NCBI GenBank assembly: GCA_028751875.1
Contig: CM054134.1
Coordinates: 47,957,623 to 48,021,622, forward strand
Direction of reading: 5' to 3'
DNA: 64,000 bases
DNA from: Rapana venosa
Lineage: Eukaryota > Mollusca > Gastropoda > Neogastropoda > Muricidae
Positions 1-11,800 of this stretch are shown here, piece by piece. Position 1 is the stretch's first letter, and each line of letters opens with the position of its first letter. The notes under the pieces were generated by a model. That model worked only from the letters and a program-made list of their open reading frames with translations. It was not told where the DNA came from and made no database searches. The position numbers and the translations under genes are program-made.

Positions 1-2918
1 GATATTTATTTCTGAAAGGATATACCTGGTTGTGATTTTATGAAAACCTAAAACAACTGCCAAAATCCAAGGCGCTGGTAAACTGGCATTTATTTCTACC
101 TTAAAGAAAATCTGCACAGTCATCATCATAATTATGCTTTCACTTTCTTTAAATATTTAATGCAGAATAGTGGCACAGACCATAGGATCAACAAAAAGAG
201 AGTAGGCAAAGGGAAGGAACAGATAAACATATCTTAGAACAGACCCGAAATAAACAACAGCCTGTATTATAATCATAAGCATAAAAACTGTTTATTCAGT
301 GTTACAGCCCTTAGCAGTAACTGTTATTGAAGACAGCATTCTCAAGTTTACTGCATCTCAAGTAAATGGGAAGATGTTTATTTTTCAAGCAAAGAACAGG
401 TGAAAGCCAATCAATCGGTGGATCAAGCATAGTTTACAGAAGACATACAACATGGAATATGCAGCTCATGGAAAAGGCAAATTATCAACAACAGAAAAGA
501 CAAAGTGACATCAAGTTCTAGGGATTGTCTGACTCACTGGCTTAATAGTAGCTCAAGCTATGACACTACTGCTGTGTTGTAGCTATTCATACGACAAAAC
601 TTTTTAAAGCACTTAATCGTGATCAACCCACAGGAAACTACAAATGCTACTAGCTGAATTAGTCTCCTTTCAAATGAGTTTTATCCCTTTAACTGTCAAT
701 CACTTAATGTATATGCTTTTGGACTTTTTCTTACATCACCCTGAGTCAACAATTTTTCATGACGAAAATGGTGATAAACAACAGATACAGGCTGAATGAG
801 GCAGTATTGGCAAATTTTACTTTAACATGATTCCTGAGCCTGAAGAAACATTCCTGTGTGCGAAATCAATGTGATTCTTTCTTGTAGATTAGCTGATGGA
901 TACAAGTTTATACCTTGTTGGGGCAAGCTTGTATGTGCGACTAAAGCTTTAGTTTTTTTTTAGCATTCACTGACTTACTTTAAGGCAAAACACCAAAAAT
1001 TTAGACATCTGTGGACAAATACCTTTGTAAATCCTAAAAGTACTAAATATGGCCAAATTAGCATGTCACAGTTTTGTCAACATGTGAAAAAGACATACTC
1101 CAATGAGTTGAGTTCCGGGTTTGATACTGAAGCACCTACTTACTGGCAACTTTCAGGAGTGAAGACAAATTTAGATCTCTCCTTGCATATGAGTGCAATA
1201 TTCTCCTTACAAATATATGTGGAAGGGATCATTCTAAACTTCAAATCAAATAATTACCCATGGCTATGTGTTTCAAAACAAGCATCTCCACTAGATATAC
1301 CTCCTCCTTTTTTCAAATATTTCCTTTTTGGGGGGTCTAAACAATGGACAAAAAGCTAACTTAATCTTTCCCATACAAACAGCCATAGCAGAAAACTTGG
1401 CTGATTACCTAGTCAAACCTAAGAAACAGCTACTTTTGACTTAAGGGCTCTACTAAACACTAACATTTAAAAGGACCTAACAAATAGCTTAAACCCCCTT
1501 CCCCCAAACAAACAAAACATTCTCTTTATTCAAGAAAATATGACAGCTTGCACTGGTCTCTATACATTTTCTTATCAGTCACGTTTCACTTTTTGTTTGT
1601 ATTTTTCAAATTTTATATTGAAATAGAATATTTTCCTTTGGAAATTAGCAATTATCATGGTAACCAACCAAAAAAAACCCCAAAACAAAAACCCCTGCAA
1701 CGTTTCTCGAATAAATTACTAATATTCTTTTATATAAAAAAATTTTAAAAGAAGAAGAAAATACACAAGCTTTTTTGGTTCTTCATAACCTTCTGCTTAA
1801 ATTAGTTACAGTGGTATTAATTCAAATAGAAATGTTTAGGGAGGGTTTATTTTGCTTGAATAACATTCTTTTTTAAAAAAAGAGGCAGACAAGGCTGGAA
1901 TCAATATGGACAATATCAAAAACAATCCAGCAAGACAAAGCGAGGGATTGGGCACAGGGGCAAGTGATCACCAAGCTTTAACTTAAACTACACCTTTCAG
2001 CTTCTTTCATTTCACATCGTTCTCAATTGTTAATATTATTTCAAGCACATTCCAGACATTCACACATGGAGCACTAAACTTTGTCTACTTTGTTGATATC
2101 TGAAATGAGGTCTCATTTCACTTCCACTTTCAACTGCTTTCCTCTTGCTTTTATCAATTTTTTTCAATCCAGATAAGATTCTTACAGGAGGTGTTTGGTT
2201 TTTTTTAACACCCCTTCCTCCCCCCAACCCCCACCCCCCCTTAAAATCCAATATCACAAGTAAAAGCCTTTCCATGATTTGCCTGCCTCAGAAACACAAG
2301 TACTACCCCTTCACTTTGCTCCTTTTCACCCCATTTAACAGAAAACAAAATCTTCAAATTGCACAAAATTTTCCATGGAGCCCTTGATACCTTATCTGAG
2401 TATCTGCCCTGCAAACAATCATGCAAGCTTGCAAAAGCCTACATGTCAAATTACATTAGTTAAAGTTAACCATGGGAGGCTACTTTACAGGCAAAGAGTA
2501 ACCAATTTTGAAATATCAATGTAACAATGCAATTGTTAGCAGAATTCTGTACTTTAACAGCCCTGAAATTTTTTCAAACTATTTATGCAATTAACAAAAA
2601 TGATCAGTGACCCCTCTGATACCCCCCCCTCCCCCCCCCCCCCCCCCCCTCCACACACACACACACCTACCTCAAAAACAAATAACAAATACAAAACCAG
2701 ACAAAAACAAACAAGCAAAAAACAAAACAAAACAAAATTAAAACAGAAAATTACCACCCCTGGATAATCATTCATGCACAAATTTATGTGTAATTTTTGT
2801 TTACCCACAAGGTTTCATATTAATGTAAAGAAAACAGAGATTAGCTTTGTAGCGCCAAAATGAACAGACAAACCAATCCATCAACTATTCCAATTTCAAG
2901 AAAGCAAAGATTTTTGAG

Positions 2919-2995
<77 letters not shown>

Positions 2996-3440
2996 GAGTT
3001 GTGATTGACCTGCACTATTTACACATATTACAATGTACAATACTTTCTTAGGATCTTACAGAGTCAGATATAATTTGACACTTAGTTAATTTTCATTTAT
3101 TTATTTATTTATTCTTTTATCAAAAGGATATCTTTTAATTTCTGAAAGAGTACCACTAGTTTTTTTTCTCTCTCTGCAATATCGTTTAATCAATGTATCT
3201 ATTTGATAATGAACCCCCCCCCCCCAAAAGTAACAAGAACAAAAAAAACACCAAAATCTATATTTTGAACATTGAACCATTACCACTTATGATACAAAAT
3301 TATAGGTGATGTCCTCCAATCTTTCCCTTTTCTGTTTTGTTGTTTGGGTTTTTTGTTGGGTTTTTAAAAGATCTCAAATCACAAAATGAAACCTTAAAAT
3401 TTCCAGAAAAAGGAATATCAATATTTGAATATCATCTTGT
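1..3440. other. AT-rich non-coding stretch
   Basis: I see no gene here. The stretch is AT-rich with homopolymer and microsatellite tracts: a poly-C run near 2620-2652 followed by (CA)n, an A-rich tract to 2745, and a (GA)n tract at 2925-2992. Short open frames on both strands have no recognisable domain and no paired splice sites. It lies downstream of the visible WIPI exons on the minus strand, so it may be a large intron or 3' untranslated sequence of that gene; I could not identify the missing WIPI C-terminal exon here. Confidence 0.6.
2925..2992. repeat. (GA)n microsatellite
   Basis: A run of alternating G and A about 68 bp long, broken only by one GGA step. Confidence 0.95.
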
Positions 3441-3451
3441 TAAGTAAGGAT

Positions 3452-3779
3452 CTTCTTTGTCGTCGAATGCTCAGACAGCAACAAATGCTGTCTGTCATGT
3501 GAGTGAACTGCAAAGTGCCTGACAAATCAGGCCCAGCCCAGCCCGACTTTGGCATGGGAGAAAACTGTTATCTTTTAATCTTTCTGGAAAACAGACAGGA
3601 CAATGGACCAAGAAGGTAGAAAATAGACAAGAATGAGGTGACAGGAAGAAAAGTAACAAGGCAGAAACAAAGAGAGGGATAGAAAAGAGAGAATTCCTAG
3701 CACAGAGTTTCCAGAAGGTGGAGATGCCATTTGTACCGACAGGCCCCTCAGCAGGCCCGACAGGCCCCCATGGGAGAAA
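3452..3779 (-). mobile_element. Hairpin-headed SINE (family E), minus orientation
   Basis: This copy is about 330 bp and related along its length to the copy at 51135-51465. Its 3' side (left, CTTCTTTGTCGTCGAATGCTC) and its body (GCCTGACAAATCAGGCCC, GGAATTC-like box, GGTGGAGATGCC) are recognisable. It is flanked by a short direct repeat TAAGGAT (3445-3451 and 3780-3786), which I read as a target-site duplication. The 5' hairpin at the right end is degraded in this copy. Confidence 0.7.
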
Positions 3780-3786
3780 TAAGGAT

Positions 3787-5738
3787 ATATCACTACAGAC
3801 TTATAGAAAATTAGTTTTCAACTTCTGCTGCTTAGTCTCAGAATTACAGCAAATGTATGGTATACAACTGTACATACTTTACAATTAACACCTGCAATAA
3901 ACTTTCCTCACATCTTTACAAAATTCAGCACAAACAAATACTGCAGATTTGTACAGTTAAAACTTCCAAACTGTGCAATTTGCCACTTTCACCTCATTAA
4001 ATATGACAACAACTACATATATGCTCAGAGTTAATGTAACTTCTTTCCCATAACACATCATGTCAGAAGGAAAACCACTTCAAAAACACTAACTGAGAAT
4101 GGTATAAAACACAGTAACATATTGCCCAAAAATGGTACCAGAAAAATTGTCAGTATTTATAAAATAACATAGAACACTATAGGCAAAAGAAGTGGCTTTT
4201 TTCTTCTTTTTTTTAAACATACATCCTTAGTGGCCATACCCTACAATATATTTGGGACAAGTGATAAATATGTCTAATACATAAATGATAATGACATGGA
4301 AGGGTGAAAAAAGAACATGAAATGAGTCCACAGGAAAAAAAAAAAAAGGTTATCAACAATACCCATCACCAAACAACTGCAAATCAAAGATGGAAAATGA
4401 AATAAAGAACAAAGCACAATGGACGAGGTCTAAGACACTGATGAAAATTGCACAATACAAAACATAACATTAAATAATTACAAAGAAAATTAAAATAAAA
4501 GAAAAAGAAAAAATGAATCTAGATCTTCTTTGCGTCAGACTAAAACTCTTTTCATAAAGTCTTCTCAGTCCAACAATTAATAAATCTGAATTTTATTGCC
4601 ATAAGGAACAAATGAAAGAACAGACAAAGGTTTATCCATTAAAAAAAACAAACACAGACATTCTTAACAGAAGTTGCAAAACAAACCAGGAATCCATCAC
4701 ACTACATTCAAGCTTTTCCTACAGACGGTCTCCTGTTTGCTTATTCACAAAACCGGGCAATAAATAGGCTGGTGGAATTTGTATTGGACAGTCTTGTGCT
4801 TGAAAAAATACTCTACTGAGCAAACCTCATACTCTTCCAAATTAGCAAGACCCCCCCCCCACCAAATTCTTAGGCTAGAGCTCACCACAATCTCACCAAT
4901 GGTGAGATTTTGAGTATGCGACTATTTTTGTTCACCATTAAGGAACAAGACTTAATGCCAATGGAAAGAGGACACAAAAATTGGTATTACATGAGGGGGT
5001 TGGGAGGACTTTTCTCTTACATACTTTACTACAGCTTCCAAGAGGACAGTATTACTATCAAAGAGGAGAAAGCATAAGCTTAAAGTTTAGATGAAAGATG
5101 GTGAAATTGAAATAGAATGTTGGGCTTCCATGACTGAACTATCCATAGACTAGAGCCATCCTTTCAAAACATAAACATCTAGATATTGCAAAAATGTGAA
5201 TGTGCAAGGAGAAATGTGTCCAGCTCATCATCAGATATTTTGTACTGTGTAGGCCATTGCCAATGAAGAGCTCCATGTCCATATCTCAATGGGTTTGAGA
5301 GTATAAGCAGCAAATATTGATTCAGGCATCGCTTACCTAGAATTGTCATACCTGTTTCAGTAAGATTCAGTATTCATGACTTAAAATAAGCATGCATAAG
5401 TAATGCAGGGGTTTGTAACTTGCCACCAACATTCTATGACTCCAGAGAGGGATATTTATAACTTAAAATCAGGATGTCGGCCAAAACTGCTGAAATACTA
5501 TAACTCACAGATAAAAATCATAATTTTAAACTAGAAAATTCAGATTTCCTATTACACTGCATTCATACTTCTTTGGATGGGGATGGAGGCAGGTACTTAC
5601 ATCTTGAAATCCACATGACACATTCCTCAAAGGGGTATTTATAACACTAATCAGCACGCACATTTCTAAGATGAAATATTTAGAACTTCAAAGACAGCAT
5701 ACTAATCAATAAAAACTTACCAAAAAATATTGTGTGTA
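3787..5738. other. Non-coding stretch with one SINE tail
   Basis: There is no gene-like open frame. Apart from the SINE/RTE tail at 4865-4965 and A-rich runs, I see no structured element. Splice-donor-like ACTTAC strings (for example near 5595) were tested for a WIPI exon on the minus strand, and their upstream sequence did not translate into a WD blade. Confidence 0.5.
4865..4965 (-). repeat. SINE/RTE-type 3' tail, minus strand
   Basis: Minus-strand reading gives the recurring tail seen elsewhere: a TGGTGAAC-like box, CGCATAC, AAAATCTCACCATTGGTGA and GAGCTCTAGCCTAAG. The same block ends the SINE at 48047-48406 and the RTE fragment at 63580-63800. Confidence 0.7.
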
Positions 5739-5741
5739 AAG

Positions 5742-6520
5742 AAAAGGCTCACAAAATCACTGGAAGGAAAAGCCTTCCAAAACTACTGACAAAAGACTGT
5801 GGAAGGAAAAGCCTTCCAAAATTACTGACATATGCACTGTGCAAGGAAAAGCCTTTCAAAATTACTGAGAAGTGCACTGTGCAAGAAAAAAGCCTTCCAA
5901 AAATCACTGTGGAAGGAAAAGCTGCCAAAATCACTGACAAATGCACAGTGGAAGGAAAAGCCTTCCAAAATCACTGACAAATGCACTGTGCAAGAAAATG
6001 CCTTCCAAAATTACTGACAAATGCACTGTGGAAGAAAAAGCCTTCCAAATTTACTGACAAATGCACTGTGCAAGGAAAAGCCTTCCAAAATCACTGACAA
6101 ATGCACTGTGCAAGGAAAAGCCTTCCAAAATCACTGACAAATGCACTGTGCAAGGAAAAGCCTTCCAAAATCACTGACAAATGCACTGTGGAAGAAAAAG
6201 CCTTCCAAAATCACTGACAAATGCACTGTGGAAGGAAAAGCCTTCCAAAATCACTGTGGAAGGAAAAGCCTTCCAAAATCACTGACAAATGCTCTGTGGA
6301 AGGAAAAGCCTTCCAAAATCACTGACAAATGCACTGTGGAAGGAATAGCCTTCCAAAATCACTGACAAATGCACTGTGGAAGGAAAAGCCTTCCAAAATC
6401 ACTGACAAATGCACTGTGGAAGGAATAGCCTTCCAAAATCACTGTGGAAGGAAAAACCTTCCAAAATCACTGACAAATGCACTGTGGAAGGAAAAGCGTT
6501 CCAAAATCACTGACAAATGC
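5742..6520. repeat. 40-bp tandem satellite, about 20 copies
   Basis: About 20 head-to-tail units occur, with a dominant period of exactly 40 bp. Shorter steps of about 28-30 bp arise where the GACAAATGCA segment is missing (for example around 6250 and 6437). Each unit has the core ATGCACTGTGGAAGG-AAAAG-CCTTCCAAAATCACTGACAA. The arms TGGAAGG and CCTTCCA form a 7-bp stem around an AAAAG loop. Central units are almost identical, while the left-edge units (5742-5930) are more diverged. The array sits on the 3' side of the last visible WIPI exon. Because 40 is not a multiple of three, short open frames through it are accidental. Confidence 0.95.
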
Positions 6521-6717
6521 AAAAACCCATCTGATCAGAACATCGGATACATAAACATGATCTGACAAGATGAAATTCCAGTCAACATTTCTGCATACAT
6601 GCACATTATTAAAAAAGTCTTCACACATATAAATGCTTGTTAAACACGCACATGAATACACACACCCAGACGCCCTGTGACTTTTGTCTGCAAGTGATAC
6701 ATAAATGTGAAACTTAC

Positions 6718-6882
6718 GTAGTGATGGCACATGTGTTCTTGGTACCCATGCAGGGTAGATGGGCCGTGGCAAAAGAACGCCCCTGTGAGAACACATCTGT
6801 CATTTGGGCAGGCAACACAGACGCTGACGATTTCACCACAGACCCAATCATTCCCATCCACGTTCCTGTTTCTTCCGCTTGT
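6718..6882 (-). CDS. WIPI2: WIPI exon 8 (last one found)
   Basis: Residues 263-318. It encodes [18 protein letters not shown], the motif [13 protein letters not shown] and [10 protein letters not shown]. The donor GTAAGT leaves a phase-2 codon, so at least one further exon is expected. Confidence 0.9.
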
Positions 6883-8795
6883 CTGTAATAGAGCCCATAT
6901 ATATGTGTGTAACTTCTGAAGTAAGTGAAATTAAATTTTAGAACAGATCAGATTTTGCAGTCTTTTTTCCCTTCAAACAGAATCTGTGCATAAAACTAAA
7001 GATTGCAAAACAAAGCATTGGTTATTATTTAATTCTCAGTCTCATATAGAGAAATGACACAATCAACTTCCTGTTAATAGAAGATAAATGAGCTAAAATG
7101 AGCTAAATCAGCTTTTTAAAATTTTTTTTAAAGTAAAACATTTTAGTATGACCTCACCATCAGATGAAAGTGATGGGTCCGAAATTGTAAAAATCTGGCT
7201 AAAATCTTAGATCATTAGTGCGTTGTTACCCAGATCCATCACTCTAGCTATCTCCTCCAAGTCCTTATGGTTATCCATCACAATTCTCAATTAAATAATC
7301 TATGGAATCGACAGAGTTGACATAGGTAACAAATACAGGTTCACCCATGTTGAAGAAAAGTGGATCACAAAAAATCCGGTGACAAACAGTAAAAAACTAT
7401 TACCAAAATCAATGCAATAATGATTTTGCCACCAGCAGCATTAGACAAAGACTTTTCTTAGGCATTTAGTGCACATGCACAGCGATAAAAGACCTCATTG
7501 GCATAACTCAAAACACACTTATTTCCTACCTGAGACTTTTCCCCTCATATCTGTCCCTAATTTTCAACAGCATCCTTCACCTCCTAAGTGTGTTCGTGAG
7601 TGTGTGTGTATGTGTGTGTGCGTGCGTACGTGCGTGCGCGCACATGGATTTGAAATCTATTGTTCATTATGTTTAAGGCGAGTTGCATGCATGTAAATGA
7701 ATTGAGTGCAAGCACTTCGATTTGTTTGCTTTTTACAAGATTCAGCACTATATAAATTCCATAAATTATTATTATTATTATTAACTCAACTGCTTTGTTA
7801 AACACTTGGACAGCAACACTCTGGAGGCCCTGCAAATACCATAACACACTGAAGGCCCTCCAGGGGTTCAAAGAGCTTGTCCCTCAACACACACTTCTTC
7901 AGGTTTAGGTGTATTGGACAGGTCTGGAGGAAGTGTTCCACTGTCATGGGAAAAGTATTGCAGGGGCACACTGCAGAATCACCAATGTGGAAGTTGGTAA
8001 GCATGTGATGTCTGAGTCTGCAGTCCTCAGTCTCTCACTTGGTCTTCTCTGGGCAGGAAGCAGTGGTCATCCTTACTGTTGAAATTCGGGTGCTGCTCAA
8101 GTCTGTTCTCTTTTGCTTTTCCTTCAAAACTGTCTTTGCTTTTTTTATACATCACTTCCTGGTCACTCTTGAGGCATCTGATCTCCTATCTTTGCCAGTA
8201 GGTCAGATTCCTTGTTGCCACGGATGCTGCAGTGTAAAAGAACCCAGTGGATGACTGTATGACTGCTGTAGGGCAACAAGAGTAGCACAAGGGCATGAAA
8301 GTTCTTTGTTCTGTGAATTCTGAATGGCCTGAACCACAGACTGCACACATTCAACTTCTAAAAGTAGTGCATGACATAACTGTGCGTTATTGCGTTCTGT
8401 GTATTTTGGACTACACCATGTTTTAACGTGCACTATAAATCTAAAAGCTAAAGGACTAAGGTGTATCATACAGACCAAAAAATACCATAAAAATGCTCAC
8501 TTCTCCCTGGGCTGCTCCAGCTTAAACACATGGATTGTTTCTGTATTACTTGAAGAGCATAAGAACGTGGCATCATGGCTGAATGATAAACACGTGATAC
8601 TGACACACCTGGAATAAAACAAACATGTTCAATTTATTAACTATTAGTCTGATACAGAGAACTGATGATATTCAATTCACTAACACACAAGCATGCATGT
8701 TTGAATAGTATCATTCACTTGGTTTTCAAATCTATCACTGCTGCACACTGAAATGACACATGCGATCAACTGGTGTAAAAATATGTACAAGTCTG

Positions 8796-8827
<32 letters not shown>

Positions 8828-11800
8828 GTGAGTGCGTGCGTGTTCGATTTCATTTTTACATCTATTCACTAAATGTGATATAAGACACAAAAAGGCCAGG
8901 GGTGAGTAGAGGGAAGGGATCTGGGAGTTGGGTAGGGGGTTAATTTACTAACTCTACAATAAACAAGTAAGAAAATGTAAATCTAAAGTACTTCATAAGT
9001 ACAGAACAGTAAAAATCCCAATTTCTAACAGATTCTAACCAATAAAACAATATTTTTCGCTATAACCAACAAGAGAAAATATAATCCACAGAAAGGTAGT
9101 GTCTTAAAAATCCATAATAATCATGTGTGTGCGTGTGTGTTTATTGCACTGTATCATATATTGCTTTCTTTCATCTTTCTTTCACAGCAGGCTTAACGTC
9201 ACACATTACGGCTGCTCTCCCCAGGGAAAGCATGTTGCTACAAAAGCAACACAATCCAACTTTTTTCCTTGTATGTATCTGTATTTGTTTCATAATCAGA
9301 GTGGCTTTTTCTACCAAAAAAATGCCTGGAACAACTCTAAGTTGCAGTAAAACCTTTTACATGTGCTACAGGTATGGGCACATAGACCCTTGGTTTATTA
9401 TTTCATCCACAAGACTAGCACCCATACCACCACTCAGATCTAGAGGCCACATTTAGATTCAAACAGGGATCAAACTCATGCCTTGTCACTTTCTAGGTTG
9501 ATTTTTTGTATTGTTTTATAGCAAATAAAATCCAACAAAGTGTCAAATGTGGCCAGACAAGGTCAGCTCTTCGTTGTTGGCTACAGCTTCACATCTGTCC
9601 ACTACTACCTACAGTTATTTACCACATGCTCAGCAAAAGCACTTGTGTACTCTGTTGCAACTTCAGCAATCTAGTATCTGAACTCAAGATACACAGCATT
9701 TAATGCAAAATTTCTGACTGATTTTGTTGTTTTAAACTTTGACAGACAAATCCAACCAGATGGGGCAATCAATACATGACTTCTGAGACAGTCCTAATGA
9801 GCATGTGCACTATCAGTCACCGCCTCCCTTAGACACTGTCGTCTGCCAAGTACTCTTGTTTGTTTTGTCCACACATTAGAATCTGCTCTATAAACTAGCA
9901 ACAACAAAATCTGAGTTTCTGATTAACTGGCATAGCAACATTGCTAGACATTTGAAATCGGATATGTTACGCCAAAATTGAAGAGGTAAGCATCTGGTCT
10001 TCTCATGCGCTAATGTCATTTCATCTGCCATGCAAACTTTCAAAATCACATAGATAAAACTGCAGCAGAAGGTATAACTTTTGCCTTGTCAAAACTGATC
10101 AATGTATGAAAAATCTTTTTTGTATTTGAGAACAAACTTCTGATAGGCAAAGCCATCAGAATTTGCGAGTAGCCTTTTCTTCAACATCTTGGAGACTAGC
10201 ATTCAAAACTACCACAATCATTGATGTTCTACTCAATTTACAGAGATTTTTTACTTTAAAATTTCGTTACATGAACACTCTTAAAAACTGGAAAAATTGC
10301 AATTATGGCTAAAAACCAAAAAATATTATAGGAAAAAAAGAATAGTTGGCACCTATGTGTACCCATTCCAGTTTTTCTAGATCACAATGTTGTAGTATTA
10401 CCTCTTCATGCCTCTTCTGAATTCAAACAGCTTTGAGCCGTCAGGAAGACCAAACACTCGTATGACTGTTCCCTGCACAATGAAACATTTGTGAGAGACT
10501 GATAAGCAAAGAAATACACAAGAGACATAAAGACATCATGAAATAGATGGAAACAATAAGTGTATGTGTAAATGAGAGGCACAGAGAATATGCATCTGCA
10601 TGTGTGTGCAAGTGCGCCCATGAGTGTGTGTGTGTGAGAGAGAGAGACACACACAATAATCCATTCACCCCCTTCAACTAATACAAAACTCTGCAGTTTG
10701 ACTAGTCCTCACAAGAAAAAAATCTGAGCACATTACTCCTCTCTTGCGGTCTCTCCACTGGCTGCCAGTCCCACAGAGAGTAAAGTATAAGATCAGTACC
10801 CTCTGTTACAAACGTTTCCACAACACAGCACCCTACTACCTCTATGAATGTCTTCATCTGTACACTCCTCGTTCCATCTGTTCTGCTAGATACCCTATGC
10901 TTACAATCACACAGATTCAAACAATTCACAGTTGGCTATTGCTCTTTCTCTGTTTCTGGTCCATCCATCTGGAAAGACCTCGCTTCCTCCCTACATCAGA
11001 AACCTACATATGACACTTTCAAATCCAGTCTCAAGACATACTTATTTCCATCCTAAGATCTCCAAGATTTTCCACTACTATTTTACCTCATATCTGTCCC
11101 CTACCTTTCAACAGCCAGAATCTCCCTCAACCCACAAGAATGTATTTTGTGTGTGTGTGTGTGTGTTTGTGTACGTGCGTGCGTGTGCGTGCGTGCGAGT
11201 GCAAGTGTGTAAATTCAAATCTATTTGTGACTGGTTAGATATATATACATACAGTACAAGTTGAATATAAGCACTTTGATTTTGTTGTCACAAGAGTGCT
11301 ATATAAATTCCATGTATTATTATTATTATCATTACACGCGTGCATGCATGTGTGTGTGCATGCATGTGTGTGCATGTGTGCAAATCTCCCTTACAGTTGA
11401 AGAAAATTATTAAAAGATACGAGGAAAATTGTTCTGCTCACATAAATTTACATTGGCAAGGTAACATGGCCCTTTACTGAATTCAATTTATCACACAACT
11501 GTGATTAAAATTAAAAACTGAAGAACATCAAAACATTTCCTTCTACTTGAAATAATTTTTAAAAACCCCAGCTTATTCTGGGTCCATGGAAATCTATTAA
11601 TATCTAATCTGTTGCCACAGCGAGCAAGTGTATGCACATGTGTGCACACACACATGCACACACAAATTATGGAGTCATACTTTTTCTGAAGCTGTGGCAA
11701 TTTTGTCGCCTTTGGGACTGAAGGCCAAAGCAGCAAGGCGGTTATCATGGGCTGGTATCATGATGACTCCACGCTGACAAAGATTGAACAGATAGCAACA

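Noticed and set aside
1063..1359. 98-aa plus-strand open frame
   Set aside because: No domain, composition like surrounding AT-rich DNA, and no paired splice signals.
2554..2808. 84-aa minus-strand frame with Gly run
   Set aside because: The Gly run is the translated poly-C tract; low complexity.
5732..6565. Open frames with repeating KSLPKSLTNAL-type peptides and a regular array reminiscent of a CRISPR
   Set aside because: The 40-bp unit is contiguous with no unique spacers, and 40 bp cycles through all frames, so open frames arise by chance. It is a minisatellite in a eukaryotic intron.
6467..6796. 109-aa minus-strand frame overlapping WIPI exon 8
   Set aside because: It is a different frame from the verified WIPI blade and runs into the satellite; it is a shadow.
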